DNA of 43,351 nucleotides from Brachyspira innocens ATCC 29796 (GTDB lineage Bacteria; Spirochaetota; Brachyspiria; Brachyspirales; Brachyspiraceae): NCBI RefSeq assembly GCF_000384655.1, contig NZ_ARQI01000106.1, positions 1 to 43,351 of the forward strand, read 5' to 3'. Shown piece by piece: positions 35,604 to 43,351 of this stretch (position 1 is its first letter; each line of letters starts with the position of its first letter). The notes under the pieces were generated by a model. It saw only the letters and a program-made list of their open reading frames with translations, ran no database searches and was not told where the DNA came from. The position numbers and the translations under genes were made by a program.

Positions 35604-36707
35604 ATGATAAAAGTTTCTGTAATTGTTCCAATATTTAATGTAGAGAAGTATTTAAAAAAATGTTTGGATAGTGTGATAAATCAGACATTAAAAGATATAG
35701 AGATAATATGCATAAATGACTGTTCAACAGATGGTTCTAAAGATATCGTTCTTGAGTATATTCAAAAAGACAAAAGAATAAAACTTATTAGTAATGAAAA
35801 AAACTCTGGTATAGGGATTACGAGAAATGAAGGAATTAATACTTCTGTTGGAGAGTATATTTCTTTTATAGATTCTGATGATTATATTTCTTGCAATTAT
35901 TTAGAAGAGCTTTATAAAACAGCTTTAAAATATGATGCAGATATAGTTTTTACTAATAATATTAATATTGTTAGAGATAATATAATAAAGCCTTACTATC
36001 ATAATAGAATACATATATGGAAGAAGAAGTTTAAGAATACTTGGCAGGAGGGAATAAGCAATTTTAATGTTGGCACACCAGAAAAAGAAAATACTCCAGA
36101 ATATCCTTTGGTTTCAAGTGTGAATAAAATATTTAAGAGAGAATTTATTATAAAAAATAACATGAAATTTCAGAATTTTATAGTATCTGAAGACACAGAA
36201 TTTTTTTATAAATATCTGCTTTATATGCCAAAAATGTTTTATAACAATAATGCTCAATATTATTATGTACAGAGAAAGTCATCTATAACGCATTCTATAG
36301 AAAAAGATAATAAAATGGCTTCTGACTCTTTGAAAGTATTTAAAAATATATTTAATTTTTACAAAGAAAAAGATATAAGTTTGCTTGGAGAATGTAATTT
36401 TTATAATTTCACTTCTTTTTTATTTGTGTTTAATAATTATAAGGCTGATAATAAAAATGAGTTCTATAAAAAATGTCATGAACTTATGAAAGCTCTTAAT
36501 CCAGAAATAGACAGAAAAAAACATGCTTTTTATGCTTATAATATGTACATAATGAAAACTTATGATGATTATAATGTATATTTAGACAAAATAGAATCTA
36601 TTAAGAAAAAAGTATTTGATATTGCTTGGTGGATACCTTCTATTACTTTGAGAGAGAAGTATAAAAAAGTTAATTTGGATAAACTTGCTGAGAAAAATTG
36701 GAAATGA
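35604..36707 (+). CDS. Family 2 glycosyltransferase
   Basis: 367 residues from the chosen ATG (AAGG 8 nt upstream); an in-frame ATG 24 bp earlier lacks a ribosome site and would add residues before the fold. The GT-A domain begins at once with VSVIVPIFNVEKYLKKCLDSV, then DIEIICINDCSTDGS and the nucleotide/metal-binding FIDSDDYIS (DxD-like). The remaining about 200 residues, with SSVNKIFKREFI and SEDTEFFYKYL, are typical of GT2 enzymes acting on surface polysaccharide or lipooligosaccharide. Donor and acceptor are not predictable. It is an isolated gene and not in a polysaccharide cluster. Confidence 0.92.
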   Translation: MIKVSVIVPIFNVEKYLKKCLDSVINQTLKDIEIICINDCSTDGSKDIVLEYIQKDKRIKLISNEKNSGIGITRNEGINTSVGEYISFIDSDDYISCNYLEELYKTALKYDADIVFTNNINIVRDNIIKPYYHNRIHIWKKKFKNTWQEGISNFNVGTPEKENTPEYPLVSSVNKIFKREFIIKNNMKFQNFIVSEDTEFFYKYLLYMPKMFYNNNAQYYYVQRKSSITHSIEKDNKMASDSLKVFKNIFNFYKEKDISLLGECNFYNFTSFLFVFNNYKADNKNEFYKKCHELMKALNPEIDRKKHAFYAYNMYIMKTYDDYNVYLDKIESIKKKVFDIAWWIPSITLREKYKKVNLDKLAEKNWK

Positions 36708-36807
36708 TATAATTATTAATCTTTTAATATAATTGAAAAAAAATCAATTTTATTATAAAGTATTGAAGTTAAGTTGAATATAATAAAAATGATAGGAGAA
36801 TAAATAT

Positions 36808-37986
36808 ATGGTAGTAGAGCCAAAAATTTTAAATAATATATGTATTACTGCTCACCCTCTAGGCTGTGCAAAAGAAGTGGAAAAGCAGATTAATTATGTG
36901 AAATCAAAACCTAAAGTAAAATCAAATGTTAAAAATGCTCTTATATTAGGAGCTTCAGGCGGATACGGACTTGCAAGCAGAATAGCTATAAGCTACGGAC
37001 TTGGGGCTAAAACTTTGAGTGTATCTTTTGAGAAGGCTGCTACAGAAAGAAGAACTGCTACACCGGGCTGGTATAATAATGAAGCTTTTTCTTCATTTGC
37101 TGAAAAAGACGGAGTTAAAGATAAAAACTTGATACTTGATGCTTTTTTAAATGCTTCAAAAGAGGAAGTAATTAAAGAGGCTAAATCATTTTTTAACGGA
37201 GAGAAAATAGATTTAGTGATATACAGTTTGGCAGCACCTGTAAGAACTGATGAATCTACTGGAACAGTTTATCGTTCATCATTAAAACCTATAGGAAAAA
37301 AATATAATGGTATAGGTGTTGATTTTATGACTGAAGAGCTTCTTGAGGTATCAATAGAGCCTGCAAATGAAGATGATATAAAATCTACGGTTAAAGTTAT
37401 GGGCGGAGAGGACTGGAAATTATGGACTGATGCTTTGCTTAATGCTGATATGCTTTCTGAAAATGCCATAAATATAGCATATTCTTATATAGGTCCTGAA
37501 ATGACTAAAGCTGTATACAGAGATGGTACTATAGGAAAGGCTAAAGATCATCTTGAGGCAACTGCTCATGAATTAGACAAAGAGATGCAGGAGAAAGTAA
37601 AAGGGCATGCTTATGTATCAGTAAATAAGGCTGTTGTAACTAGATCTTCTGCTGTTATACCTACAGTTCCTCTTTATATAGGTATATTATTTAAGGTTAT
37701 GCAAAAGAAAGGCATTCATGAGGGCTGTATAGAGCAGATGTACAGACTTATAAGTGAAAAACTTTTTAATGGGGGAGAAGTACCAGTTGACAGTGATAAT
37801 AGAATAAGACTAGATGACTGGGAATTAAGAGAAGATGTTCAGAAAGAAGTATTAGATGAGTGGAATAAACTTACAAAAGATAATGTAAAAGAAATAGCGG
37901 ATTTAGCATTATTTAGAAAAGATTATATGAATATGCATGGTTTTGATGAAGAGGGTATTGATTATAGTCTGGACGTTAAGATATGA
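36808..37986 (+). CDS. fabV: NADH-dependent trans-2-enoyl-CoA reductase (FabV/Ter)
   Basis: 392 residues. It reduces trans-2-enoyl-CoA (for example crotonyl-CoA) or enoyl-ACP and serves butyrate formation or fatty acid synthesis. It is very close in my memory to Treponema denticola Ter: NNICITAHPLGC at the start, the NADH-binding LGASGGYGLASR, SFEKAATERRTATPGWYNN, and YSLAAPVRTD. The catalytic pair is Y237 and K246 (Y-x8-K in VYRDGTIGKAK), followed by DHLEATAHELDKE and IHEGCIEQMYRL. AGGAG precedes the ATG. It is monocistronic with its own terminator. Confidence 0.96.
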   Translation: MVVEPKILNNICITAHPLGCAKEVEKQINYVKSKPKVKSNVKNALILGASGGYGLASRIAISYGLGAKTLSVSFEKAATERRTATPGWYNNEAFSSFAEKDGVKDKNLILDAFLNASKEEVIKEAKSFFNGEKIDLVIYSLAAPVRTDESTGTVYRSSLKPIGKKYNGIGVDFMTEELLEVSIEPANEDDIKSTVKVMGGEDWKLWTDALLNADMLSENAINIAYSYIGPEMTKAVYRDGTIGKAKDHLEATAHELDKEMQEKVKGHAYVSVNKAVVTRSSAVIPTVPLYIGILFKVMQKKGIHEGCIEQMYRLISEKLFNGGEVPVDSDNRIRLDDWELREDVQKEVLDEWNKLTKDNVKEIADLALFRKDYMNMHGFDEEGIDYSLDVKI

Positions 37987-38017
37987 TATTATAATAAATT
38001 TTAAATAACATATTACT

Positions 38018-38057
38018 AGCGAAGTTTGAATATTTATATTTGAGCTTCGCTTTTTTT
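38018..38057 (+). terminator. Rho-independent terminator after fabV
   Basis: AGCGAAG (38018-38024) pairs with CTTCGCT (38045-38051), extended by further pairs including G-U. Seven T's end at about 38057. Confidence 0.9.
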
Positions 38058-38074
38058 ATTTATTGCTTTTGCTT

Positions 38075-38215
38075 GTATTTAGGAAAGTGTTAAATTTAAA
38101 AAACGCTTGGGCGGGCGTACTTTAAGAAATATAGACTTATATATTTAATTAAACTCAATATAAAAAATAAAGCTTTTAAATCTAAAAGGGCGGGGATTAA
38201 AGTAAAATTTTTATA
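38075..38215 (+). repeat. 349-bp-family repeat, left part of a split copy
   Basis: It begins just after where the core would end (TTTAGGAAAGTGTTAAATTT). It continues through CGCTTGGGCGGGCGTACTT to AAATCTAAAAGGGCGGGGATTAAAGTAAAA. In intact units this is followed within about 20 bp by TAATTCCCACCC. Here that partner appears only at about 39184, beyond the Rpn gene. Confidence 0.8.
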
Positions 38216-38221
38216 TTTTTA

Positions 38222-39130
38222 TTATAGCTTCTCTATTTCTTCTATACTTAATCCTGTTAATTCACTGATAAGACTTATATCAATATTTTTATTTTTCATA
38301 TTTTTAGCCATAGATATTTGTGTTTCTTTAATACCTTCTTCTTTACCTTTTTCAATTCCTTGTTCTATACCTTCTTTTATACCCTCTTCTCTTCCTAATT
38401 TTCTTTCTTCATCAAGCATTATTTGATTGCCATAAAGATAAGCCTCTTTTTTCTCATATTCCATCATCATCAATTTGCTTTTCACAAAATTATTATATTT
38501 TTTTTGTACTTCTTCCATTATAGGTTTTTCTTTTACTATTTCAGACATAGACGCCTCCAAATTTTTACTTGTGAATATTTTGAGCCAATAATTCAAATCT
38601 TTAGACAATACATTTTTCCTGAACTTTTTTAATTCTATTATATGTATCTGTAGATGGTCTGTTAATAACTTTTTATTATTCATTTCATAAAGCATATAGC
38701 AGGAATGTATATTTTTAGTTTTATCCAAATTAAAATTAAGAAGATTAATACTTATTACAGGTGTTAATTCATCATATCTTTCACCATGCTTTAATAATTT
38801 ACTGTAATTAGCTGCCCAATAATAGAGTATGCGTTCTGGAAATCTTGAATTGCCTTGTAATTGTATCTCTATAATAACGACTGAACCGTTTTGAGTGATA
38901 CATTTAACATCAACAATTGTTTCTTTTAAATTTCTATTTTTCTTTAAGTTAAATGGTGTAAGTATTTCGACAGAGTGAAATGTCTTCATATTTGCATTAA
39001 TCATTATAGAATTGATAAAATCTAAAAGTATAGTCTCACTGCTTCCTTTATCAGTAAAAAGATATCTTATAAAATAATCATTCAAAGGATTAAAATATTT
39101 TATTTGTTTAGTATTTAATTTCTTTTCCAT
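38222..39130 (-). CDS. Rpn-family recombination-promoting nuclease / PD-(D/E)XK transposase-like
   Basis: 302 residues from the ATG at 39130. It opens with FNPLNDYFIRYLFTDKGSSETILLDFIN, typical of Rpn/PD-(D/E)XK family transposase proteins. The nuclease core is D74 in VDVKCITQNG and E88-I-Q90. The C-terminus (EEGIKEGIEQGIEKGKEEGIKE) is the repetitive charged helix common in this family, then a short helical end. An in-frame ATG 66 bp further upstream lies before the promoter and is rejected. The predicted transcript starts at or next to the start codon. The gene is bracketed by both halves of a 349-bp repeat unit. Confidence 0.88.
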   Translation of the reverse strand: MEKKLNTKQIKYFNPLNDYFIRYLFTDKGSSETILLDFINSIMINANMKTFHSVEILTPFNLKKNRNLKETIVDVKCITQNGSVVIIEIQLQGNSRFPERILYYWAANYSKLLKHGERYDELTPVISINLLNFNLDKTKNIHSCYMLYEMNNKKLLTDHLQIHIIELKKFRKNVLSKDLNYWLKIFTSKNLEASMSEIVKEKPIMEEVQKKYNNFVKSKLMMMEYEKKEAYLYGNQIMLDEERKLGREEGIKEGIEQGIEKGKEEGIKETQISMAKNMKNKNIDISLISELTGLSIEEIEKL

Positions 39131-39137
39131 AACATAT

Positions 39138-39166
39138 ATTATAATGAAATATTTTATAAATGTCAA
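39138..39166 (-). promoter_or_regulatory. Consensus sigma-70 promoter of the Rpn gene, apparently leaderless
   Basis: On the minus strand TTGACA (39166-39161), 17 bp, TATAAT (39143-39138). All twelve positions match consensus. Only seven bases separate the -10 from the ATG at 39130, so transcription should begin at the start codon. No Shine-Dalgarno is present. Confidence 0.75.
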
Positions 39167-39180
39167 AGTATAAAATTTAT

Positions 39181-39740
39181 TTTCACTCCCACCCATTAAA
39201 TTTTTGAATACTATTTGTTATTTTTAGCTTATTTTTATATTTTAACTTTTACTGTTATTCTGGCTGCCCACCCAAGTGCTTTTTAAATTTGTAATGCTAT
39301 TCAACGCACGTTAAATCGATTCTTATATAGTGCAAAATTAGAATTATTAAATTAATTATATTAAAAAAGTCCGCTCAACGTGCGTTAATGAAATTGCAAA
39401 GTTTAAAAAAAATTTTTGGGGCGGGTTTGCTTTTCAATGTGTTGACATCTGGGTGTAATTAAAATTCTATTTAAGAAAATAAAGTTTTAAAATCTAAAAG
39501 GGCGGGAATTAGGATAAAGTTTAAAAATCTATTCTCATTCCCACCCTTTAAATTTTTGAATACTATTTTTTATTTTTAGCTTATTTTTATATTTTAACTT
39601 TTACTGTTATTCTAGCTGCCCGCCCAAGTGAGTTTTTAAATTTTATAATATTATTCAACGCACGTTTAGCTTTTTTATCATGAATAATGCTAATAAGAAT
39701 TATTAATCAATACATATTTTAAAAATGCGTTTTGCGTGCG
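39181..39740 (+). repeat. 349-bp-family repeat, right part of the split copy plus a further unit
   Basis: It begins with the CTCCCACCC half (about 39186) of the split unit, then CTGCCCACCCAAGTGC-TTTTTAAATTT. A core from CAACGCACG (39302) is followed by a full interval with GGGGCGGG, GGGCGGGAATTA / CATTCCCACCC and CTGCCCGCCCAAGTG. A second core starts at 39656 and ends GCGTGCGG near 39740. Core-to-core distance is 354 bp, close to the 349 bp of the other array. The end touches the stop codon of the helicase gene. Confidence 0.85.
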
Positions 39741-39742
39741 GG

Positions 39743-41722
39743 TTAATAATCAAAAGCATCTTCATCTATATCCATGTAATTTCCAGAGTAATAATTGGCC
39801 TTTTCTTTTATAAGCATTAAACGCTTTGGTATCTCCATTAAAAATGATGAAGGTATCTGCTCCATTATTCCAGAACTTATTCTTCTTTTTTTAGAGTAGG
39901 TGAGATAAAGTTTTCTTTTAGCCCTTGTTATTGCTACATAAAGAAGCCTTCTCTCTTCATCAATGCCTCCTTCCTCTTCAAGCGAGAAATAATGAGGAAA
40001 AACTCCCTGCTCTAAACCTGTTATAAATACAGCGTCAAATTCTAGCCCCTTTGCATTATGCACTGTCATAAGTGTAATGTAATCTTCATTTTCATTTTCT
40101 GTGTTGAGGTCTCTGTATAAGGTGTTTTCTTCCAAAAATGTTATGAGTGAAGCATTAGGCTCTGTATTTTTATAATCGTAAAAGCCTCTGAAAAGCTCTT
40201 TTATATTTTCCTCTGCTGTTATTACTCTTTCATTGCCTTCGCTTTTAAATATTGAAAAATAATCTATATCTTTTAAAAAGTTAAAAAATATTTCTTCTAT
40301 ATGTATTCCGTCTTCATTTGCAATATCTTCTTTTATTTTTATACCGTATTCTTCTATTATGCTTTTGTATGCTTTAATTGATGAAGAAACCTTTTTGCTT
40401 AATGATATTTCATCAGCATAATCGATAGCTTCATAAAGACTTATTTTTCTGGTATTAGCAAAAGTTTCTATACTGTTAAAACTCTTCTCGCCTATTCCTC
40501 TAGGAGGCACATTAATAGTACGTCTTACGCTGAAATTATCTCCAAAGCCCATCATAAGCCTTAAAAAAGAAATAGAATCTTTTATCTCAATGCGTTCAAA
40601 AAATCCTACGCCTCCTACTATTTTATAATTTATAGAATGAAGTTGTAATTCTTTTTCATAGGCTCTTGATTGGCTGTTAGTCCTAAATAGTATTACTATG
40701 TCTTTAGCCTCAAATCCGTTATCAAATAAACTCTCTATTTCATTAACCACACTTCTTGCCTCTTCCAAATCACTATAGCAAATCCAATTTTCTATTTTAA
40801 ATTCGTTAGGCTTGTTGGAAAATACATTTTTTTCATGGCGGCTCTTATTATTTTTTATAACGCTTAAAGCTGCTTCCACTACATCTTTTGGGCATCTGTA
40901 ATTTTCTTCAAGGCGTACTATTTTTGTATTTGGATAGTCTTTCTCAAAATCAAGTATATTAAGAACATCAGCACCCCTAAATGCATATATACTCTGATCA
41001 TCATCTCCTACAACTGTTAAATCATTATCAGCATTCTGCGTTAATAATTTTATGAGTTTGTACTGCTGAGGGTTTGTATCCTGAAACTCATCTACCAAAA
41101 CATATTTGAATCTGTTTCTATAGAAGTTAAGAACTTTTTTCTCCTCTTCAAATAATTTTATGGTGTTTAATATAAGGTCGTCAAAATCCATCACATTTTC
41201 ATTTAATTCATGCTCTGTATATTTTTTGTATACATTTTCAAAAATATCCCTGTCAAAAGTAATTCCGTCATCCATATTGTTTTTTACAGCGGATATAAAT
41301 TTGTTTATCATTTTTGGAGTAATACTTTTAGGTACTTTCTCTTCTTTCATTATTCTTTTAATAACGGATAATTTATCGCCTTCATCTAGTATAAGAAAGT
41401 TAGACTTATAACCCAAAAAATGAGCATTCTCTTTTAATATCCTAAGACATGCAGAGTGAAAAGTTCTTATAAATAATCTGCTAGGCTTTATATCAGGTAC
41501 AAGAGCCGATACTCTCTCTTTCATCTCATAAGCGGCTTTATTAGTAAAAGTAACAGCCATTATATTTTCGGGCGGAGTTTCAAGCTCATTAATAAGGTAG
41601 GCAATTTTTCTCGTAATCACCAAAGTTTTACCGCTTCCAGCCCCAGAAAGAAGAAGAAGAGGGCTACCCCTATGCAAAATACCTTCTCTCTGAACCTCGC
41701 TCACATTTTGAAGTATATCCAT
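39743..41722 (-). CDS. pcrA: UvrD/PcrA-type superfamily 1 DNA helicase
   Basis: 659 residues. ATP-driven 3'-5' helicase acting in nucleotide excision repair, replication restart or plasmid replication. Motifs in order: LSGAGSGKT (Walker A, about 27-35), VTFTNKAAYEMKER (Ia), LVDEFQDTNPQQY (II, Walker B), VVGDDDQSIYAFRGA (III), RLEENYRCP (IV), MTVHNAKGLEFDAVFI (V) and RRLLYVAITRAK (VI). It is slightly shorter than E. coli UvrD and lacks an evident extended C-terminal tail. AGGTGAT precedes the ATG. Whether it is PcrA/UvrD or Rep is not settled by sequence alone. Confidence 0.95.
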   Translation of the reverse strand: MDILQNVSEVQREGILHRGSPLLLLSGAGSGKTLVITRKIAYLINELETPPENIMAVTFTNKAAYEMKERVSALVPDIKPSRLFIRTFHSACLRILKENAHFLGYKSNFLILDEGDKLSVIKRIMKEEKVPKSITPKMINKFISAVKNNMDDGITFDRDIFENVYKKYTEHELNENVMDFDDLILNTIKLFEEEKKVLNFYRNRFKYVLVDEFQDTNPQQYKLIKLLTQNADNDLTVVGDDDQSIYAFRGADVLNILDFEKDYPNTKIVRLEENYRCPKDVVEAALSVIKNNKSRHEKNVFSNKPNEFKIENWICYSDLEEARSVVNEIESLFDNGFEAKDIVILFRTNSQSRAYEKELQLHSINYKIVGGVGFFERIEIKDSISFLRLMMGFGDNFSVRRTINVPPRGIGEKSFNSIETFANTRKISLYEAIDYADEISLSKKVSSSIKAYKSIIEEYGIKIKEDIANEDGIHIEEIFFNFLKDIDYFSIFKSEGNERVITAEENIKELFRGFYDYKNTEPNASLITFLEENTLYRDLNTENENEDYITLMTVHNAKGLEFDAVFITGLEQGVFPHYFSLEEEGGIDEERRLLYVAITRAKRKLYLTYSKKRRISSGIMEQIPSSFLMEIPKRLMLIKEKANYYSGNYMDIDEDAFDY

Positions 41723-41741
41723 ATCATCACCTATATCTAAA

Positions 41742-42000
41742 GAATTATAATTTGTAAAAAATTAGTTTTTATTATTTTCGGGAACTAGAGAGAGAACCCC
41801 CACTTATTTTGTTAAGCTGTGTGCTTTGGCATCAACTTTGACTAAATTTACATAGTAAAAAATGACAGGCAAAAAGCAATCCAGTAATTATAGGATAAAT
41901 AAAATATAATGCATACCTAAACAAATATAGTTTATCAAAAAATTAATTTTTTAAATTTATATATTTGCGGGGCTTTGCCCCACACCCCAGTTCTTTTATT
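41742..42000. repeat. Two copies of the mosaic AT/GC dispersed repeat
   Basis: Copy 41742-41816: GAATTATAATTTGTAAAAAATTAG, TTATTTTCGGGAACTAG, then AACCCCCACTTATTTTGTT. Copy 41914-42000: ACCTAAACAAATATAGTTTATC, a run of A/T, GCGGGGCTTTGCCCCACACCCC, AGTTCTTTTATT. Both align with 14151-14234. Confidence 0.65.
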
Positions 42001-42248
42001 GGTATAAAAGAACCAGGCACAGCCCGCAGTCGCGAAGAACTGCATTTGACGAAGCCCCTCACTCTGCGTTCCGTACAAACAAAAAAAGAACGAAAAAAAA
42101 GATATCTGATACTAGAAAGCAATCCCATAACTAAATAGCAATAAAAAAATATAACGAATAATGAAAATCAAACCCAAAAATAAAAAGTATTACCTCAAGA
42201 TTGTAATTGTTTTTTGTCTTACTTTTTTGTACTCGCCGTACTGGCATT

Positions 42249-42300
42249 CCGCACCGCATTGCTTAATATTTAGGATAGTCCAGTATAGGTGCGGTTTTTT
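42249..42300 (+). terminator. Terminator-like hairpin without an obvious gene
   Basis: CCGCACC (42249-42255) pairs with GGTGCGG (42288-42294), and six T's follow. No plus-strand gene ends here, so it may end a small RNA or be a repeat relic. Confidence 0.5.
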
Positions 42301-42589
42301 ACCTTTCATTACACCAAAAAGAATAAATTAATAAGCAATAAAATATTAAAATGCATTCCCAACCCTAAAAAGAAAACAAATATAAAAAGATATCTAACAA
42401 TAAAAAGCAATACCATAACTAAATAGCAATAAAAAAATAAATAAAAGATAATGTATGCTAAAAAGCAAACCCAGAAAGTAAAAAAGTATTCCCCCAAGAA
42501 TAATAGCGAGCCGAAGCCATCAAATAAATTTATTTATTTGATATTTATAGGCGTAGGCGAGCTTAACAGTAATAAAAATTGTTTTTTGT

Positions 42590-42650
42590 CCTACTTTTTT
42601 ACAAAAAAGTAGGTAAGATTTTTTTGCGAGCTTTTTTTCTAAAAAAAGCT
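42590..42650. repeat. Two adjacent near-perfect short palindromes
   Basis: CCTACTTTTTT/AAAAAAGTAGG (42590-42613, 2-nt loop) and AGCTTTTTTT/AAAAAAAGCT (42629-42650, 2-nt loop). Symmetric T/A arms make them possible bidirectional terminators, but they lie more than 100 bp from the TPR gene end. Confidence 0.7.
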
Positions 42651-42759
42651 GGGAAAGATTTTCAAATACTAAAAGACAAAGTTAGAACTAGAAAGCCAAC
42701 AAATATAAATAAAAAATCCCCCCTAAAACGCAGCCAAAAAATAAATATACACTAAAAAA

Positions 42760-43351
42760 TCACAATCCTAACTCCCTTAACTCATTATATTTTCTATAGC
42801 ACTCTTCAGCTTCAGATGTCCTGTTTAGACTATTTAATGCATTCCTCTTACCATAATAAAGCCCACTGCTAGGCTCTAACTCTATAGCCTTATCATAAGA
42901 TTTTATAGCCAATTTATAATATTTTTCTTTGTCATAACTATCGCTATATGTATCAGCTAATTGATAACAAGTATCAGCTTTCCATTTATAGGCTTCTGCA
43001 TCATTAGGATTTAATTCTATAACCTTATCATAACATTCTATAGCTAAGTCGTACTTACTACCTATATGGCTGCATATATCAGCTTTTCCTTTATATGCTT
43101 CTATATCATTAGGATTTAATTCTATAACCTTATCATAACATTCTATAGCCAAGTTATAATATTTTTCTTTGTCATAAGTATTATTAGCTAATTGATAATA
43201 AGTATCAGCTTTTCCTTTATATGCTTCCACATAATTAGGGTTTAACTCTATCATCTTGTCATAACATTCTATAGCTAAGCTAGAATATTTATAATTATTC
43301 TTAGCTAAGTGATAATATGCATCAGCTTTGCCTTTATACGCTTCTGCATCA
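42760..43351 (-). CDS. TPR-repeat protein, N-terminus beyond the window
   Basis: The frame is open to the window edge, so the start lies outside; about 197 codons are visible. It holds at least four TPR-like units built on AIECYDKVIELNPNDxEAYKGKAD, then a divergent last unit (ALNSLNRTSEAEECYRKYNEL). Units are 35 or 42 codons because some carry an extra YDKEKYY-type insert. Neighbouring units are nearly identical in DNA as well, a sign of recent repeat expansion. Tetratricopeptide proteins scaffold protein complexes; the partner is unknown. No signal peptide can be judged. Confidence 0.88.
   Translation of the reverse strand, partial: DAEAYKGKADAYYHLAKNNYKYSSLAIECYDKMIELNPNYVEAYKGKADTYYQLANNTYDKEKYYNLAIECYDKVIELNPNDIEAYKGKADICSHIGSKYDLAIECYDKVIELNPNDAEAYKWKADTCYQLADTYSDSYDKEKYYKLAIKSYDKAIELEPSSGLYYGKRNALNSLNRTSEAEECYRKYNELRELGL

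Larger units (their letters stand above)
41723..42759. other. Hairpin-rich noncoding region with dispersed repeat copies
   Basis: No convincing gene is seen in 1 kb. It holds two copies of the mosaic repeat (41742-41816 and 41914-42000), the latter ending GGGGCTTTGCCCC and CAGTTCTTTTATTGG. A GC-richer piece lies at 42016-42090. A hairpin with T tail lies at 42249-42300. A long A/T palindrome ATCAAATAAAT/ATTTATTTGAT lies near 42518-42541, flanked by GAGCC...GGCGAGC, and two tight palindromes follow at 42590-42650. The pattern looks like remnants of several repeat families, not a decayed gene. Confidence 0.55.

Noticed and set aside
39131-39196. Longer Rpn start at 39196
   Set aside because: It would place the consensus promoter inside the coding region and begins in repeat sequence; the family N-terminus fits the shorter form.
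41943-42128. 61-codon frame in the GC-richer noncoding DNA
   Set aside because: It is a translation of the dispersed repeat, with no ribosome site and no protein-like pattern.
42309-42497. 62-codon hydrophobic frame on the minus strand
   Set aside because: It is Phe/Leu-rich as expected from poly-A/T DNA read in any frame; no ribosome site.

Overview
The window is very AT-rich and reads as a chromosomal piece of a Brachyspira-type intestinal spirochaete. The strongest evidence is a tandem pair of 371-residue outer-surface proteins of the Brachyspira variable surface protein (Vsp/Bhmp39) type. Supporting signs are a Treponema-like trans-2-enoyl-CoA reductase (FabV/Ter), many lipoproteins and TPR proteins, and strong AGGAG/GGAGG ribosome binding sites. 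The species cannot be fixed from the sequence alone. Gene assignments rest on motifs read by eye; no database search was run.

Layout. 1-6.8 kb: truncated dispersed repeat, tRNA-Gly, a chemoreceptor with a complete amino-acid-binding dCache signature, a divergent alpha/beta-hydrolase/LysR pair, an oligopeptide-binding lipoprotein and a small orphan gene. 6.8-11.9 kb: tRNA-Met, an alanine/sodium symporter, a TPR protein, folD and two tandem duplicated lipoproteins. 12.1-14.1 kb: a three-part phage-tail-like cassette on the minus strand, comprising a G-like tail chaperone, a T-like extension with no start codon that is reached by a -1 slip at TTTTTTA, and a short tape-measure-like protein. 14.5-20.7 kb: ddl, an orphan adenine DNA methylase, a 349-bp tandem repeat array and copA with a strong promoter. 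20.9-25.2 kb: a DUF4405-type membrane cytochrome and the two vsp genes, with an 11-G tract between them. 25.2-31.2 kb: a repeat copy, a DUF4132 giant protein, a coupled ATPase + PD-(D/E)XK nuclease pair resembling a defence module, and a 37-residue acidic micro-ORF. 31.3-38 kb: rpsT with tRNA-Asp just upstream, a dual-specificity phosphatase, orphan PTS EIIA, MgtC, an unknown protein, a lipoprotein, a glycosyltransferase and fabV. 38-41.7 kb: an Rpn-type nuclease gene sitting inside a split copy of the 349-bp repeat, then a UvrD/PcrA helicase. 41.7-43.35 kb: hairpin-rich noncoding DNA and a TPR gene running off the edge.

How parts work together. Much of the window is ordinary housekeeping: one-carbon metabolism, peptidoglycan precursor synthesis, copper export, peptide and alanine uptake, fatty acyl reduction, repair and translation. 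The accessory content is concentrated in four places: the tail cassette with its apparent programmed frameshift, the vsp pair with a possible phase-variable G tract, the ATPase-nuclease pair, and the repeat family that houses an Rpn nuclease gene. These four are the regions most worth a second look.
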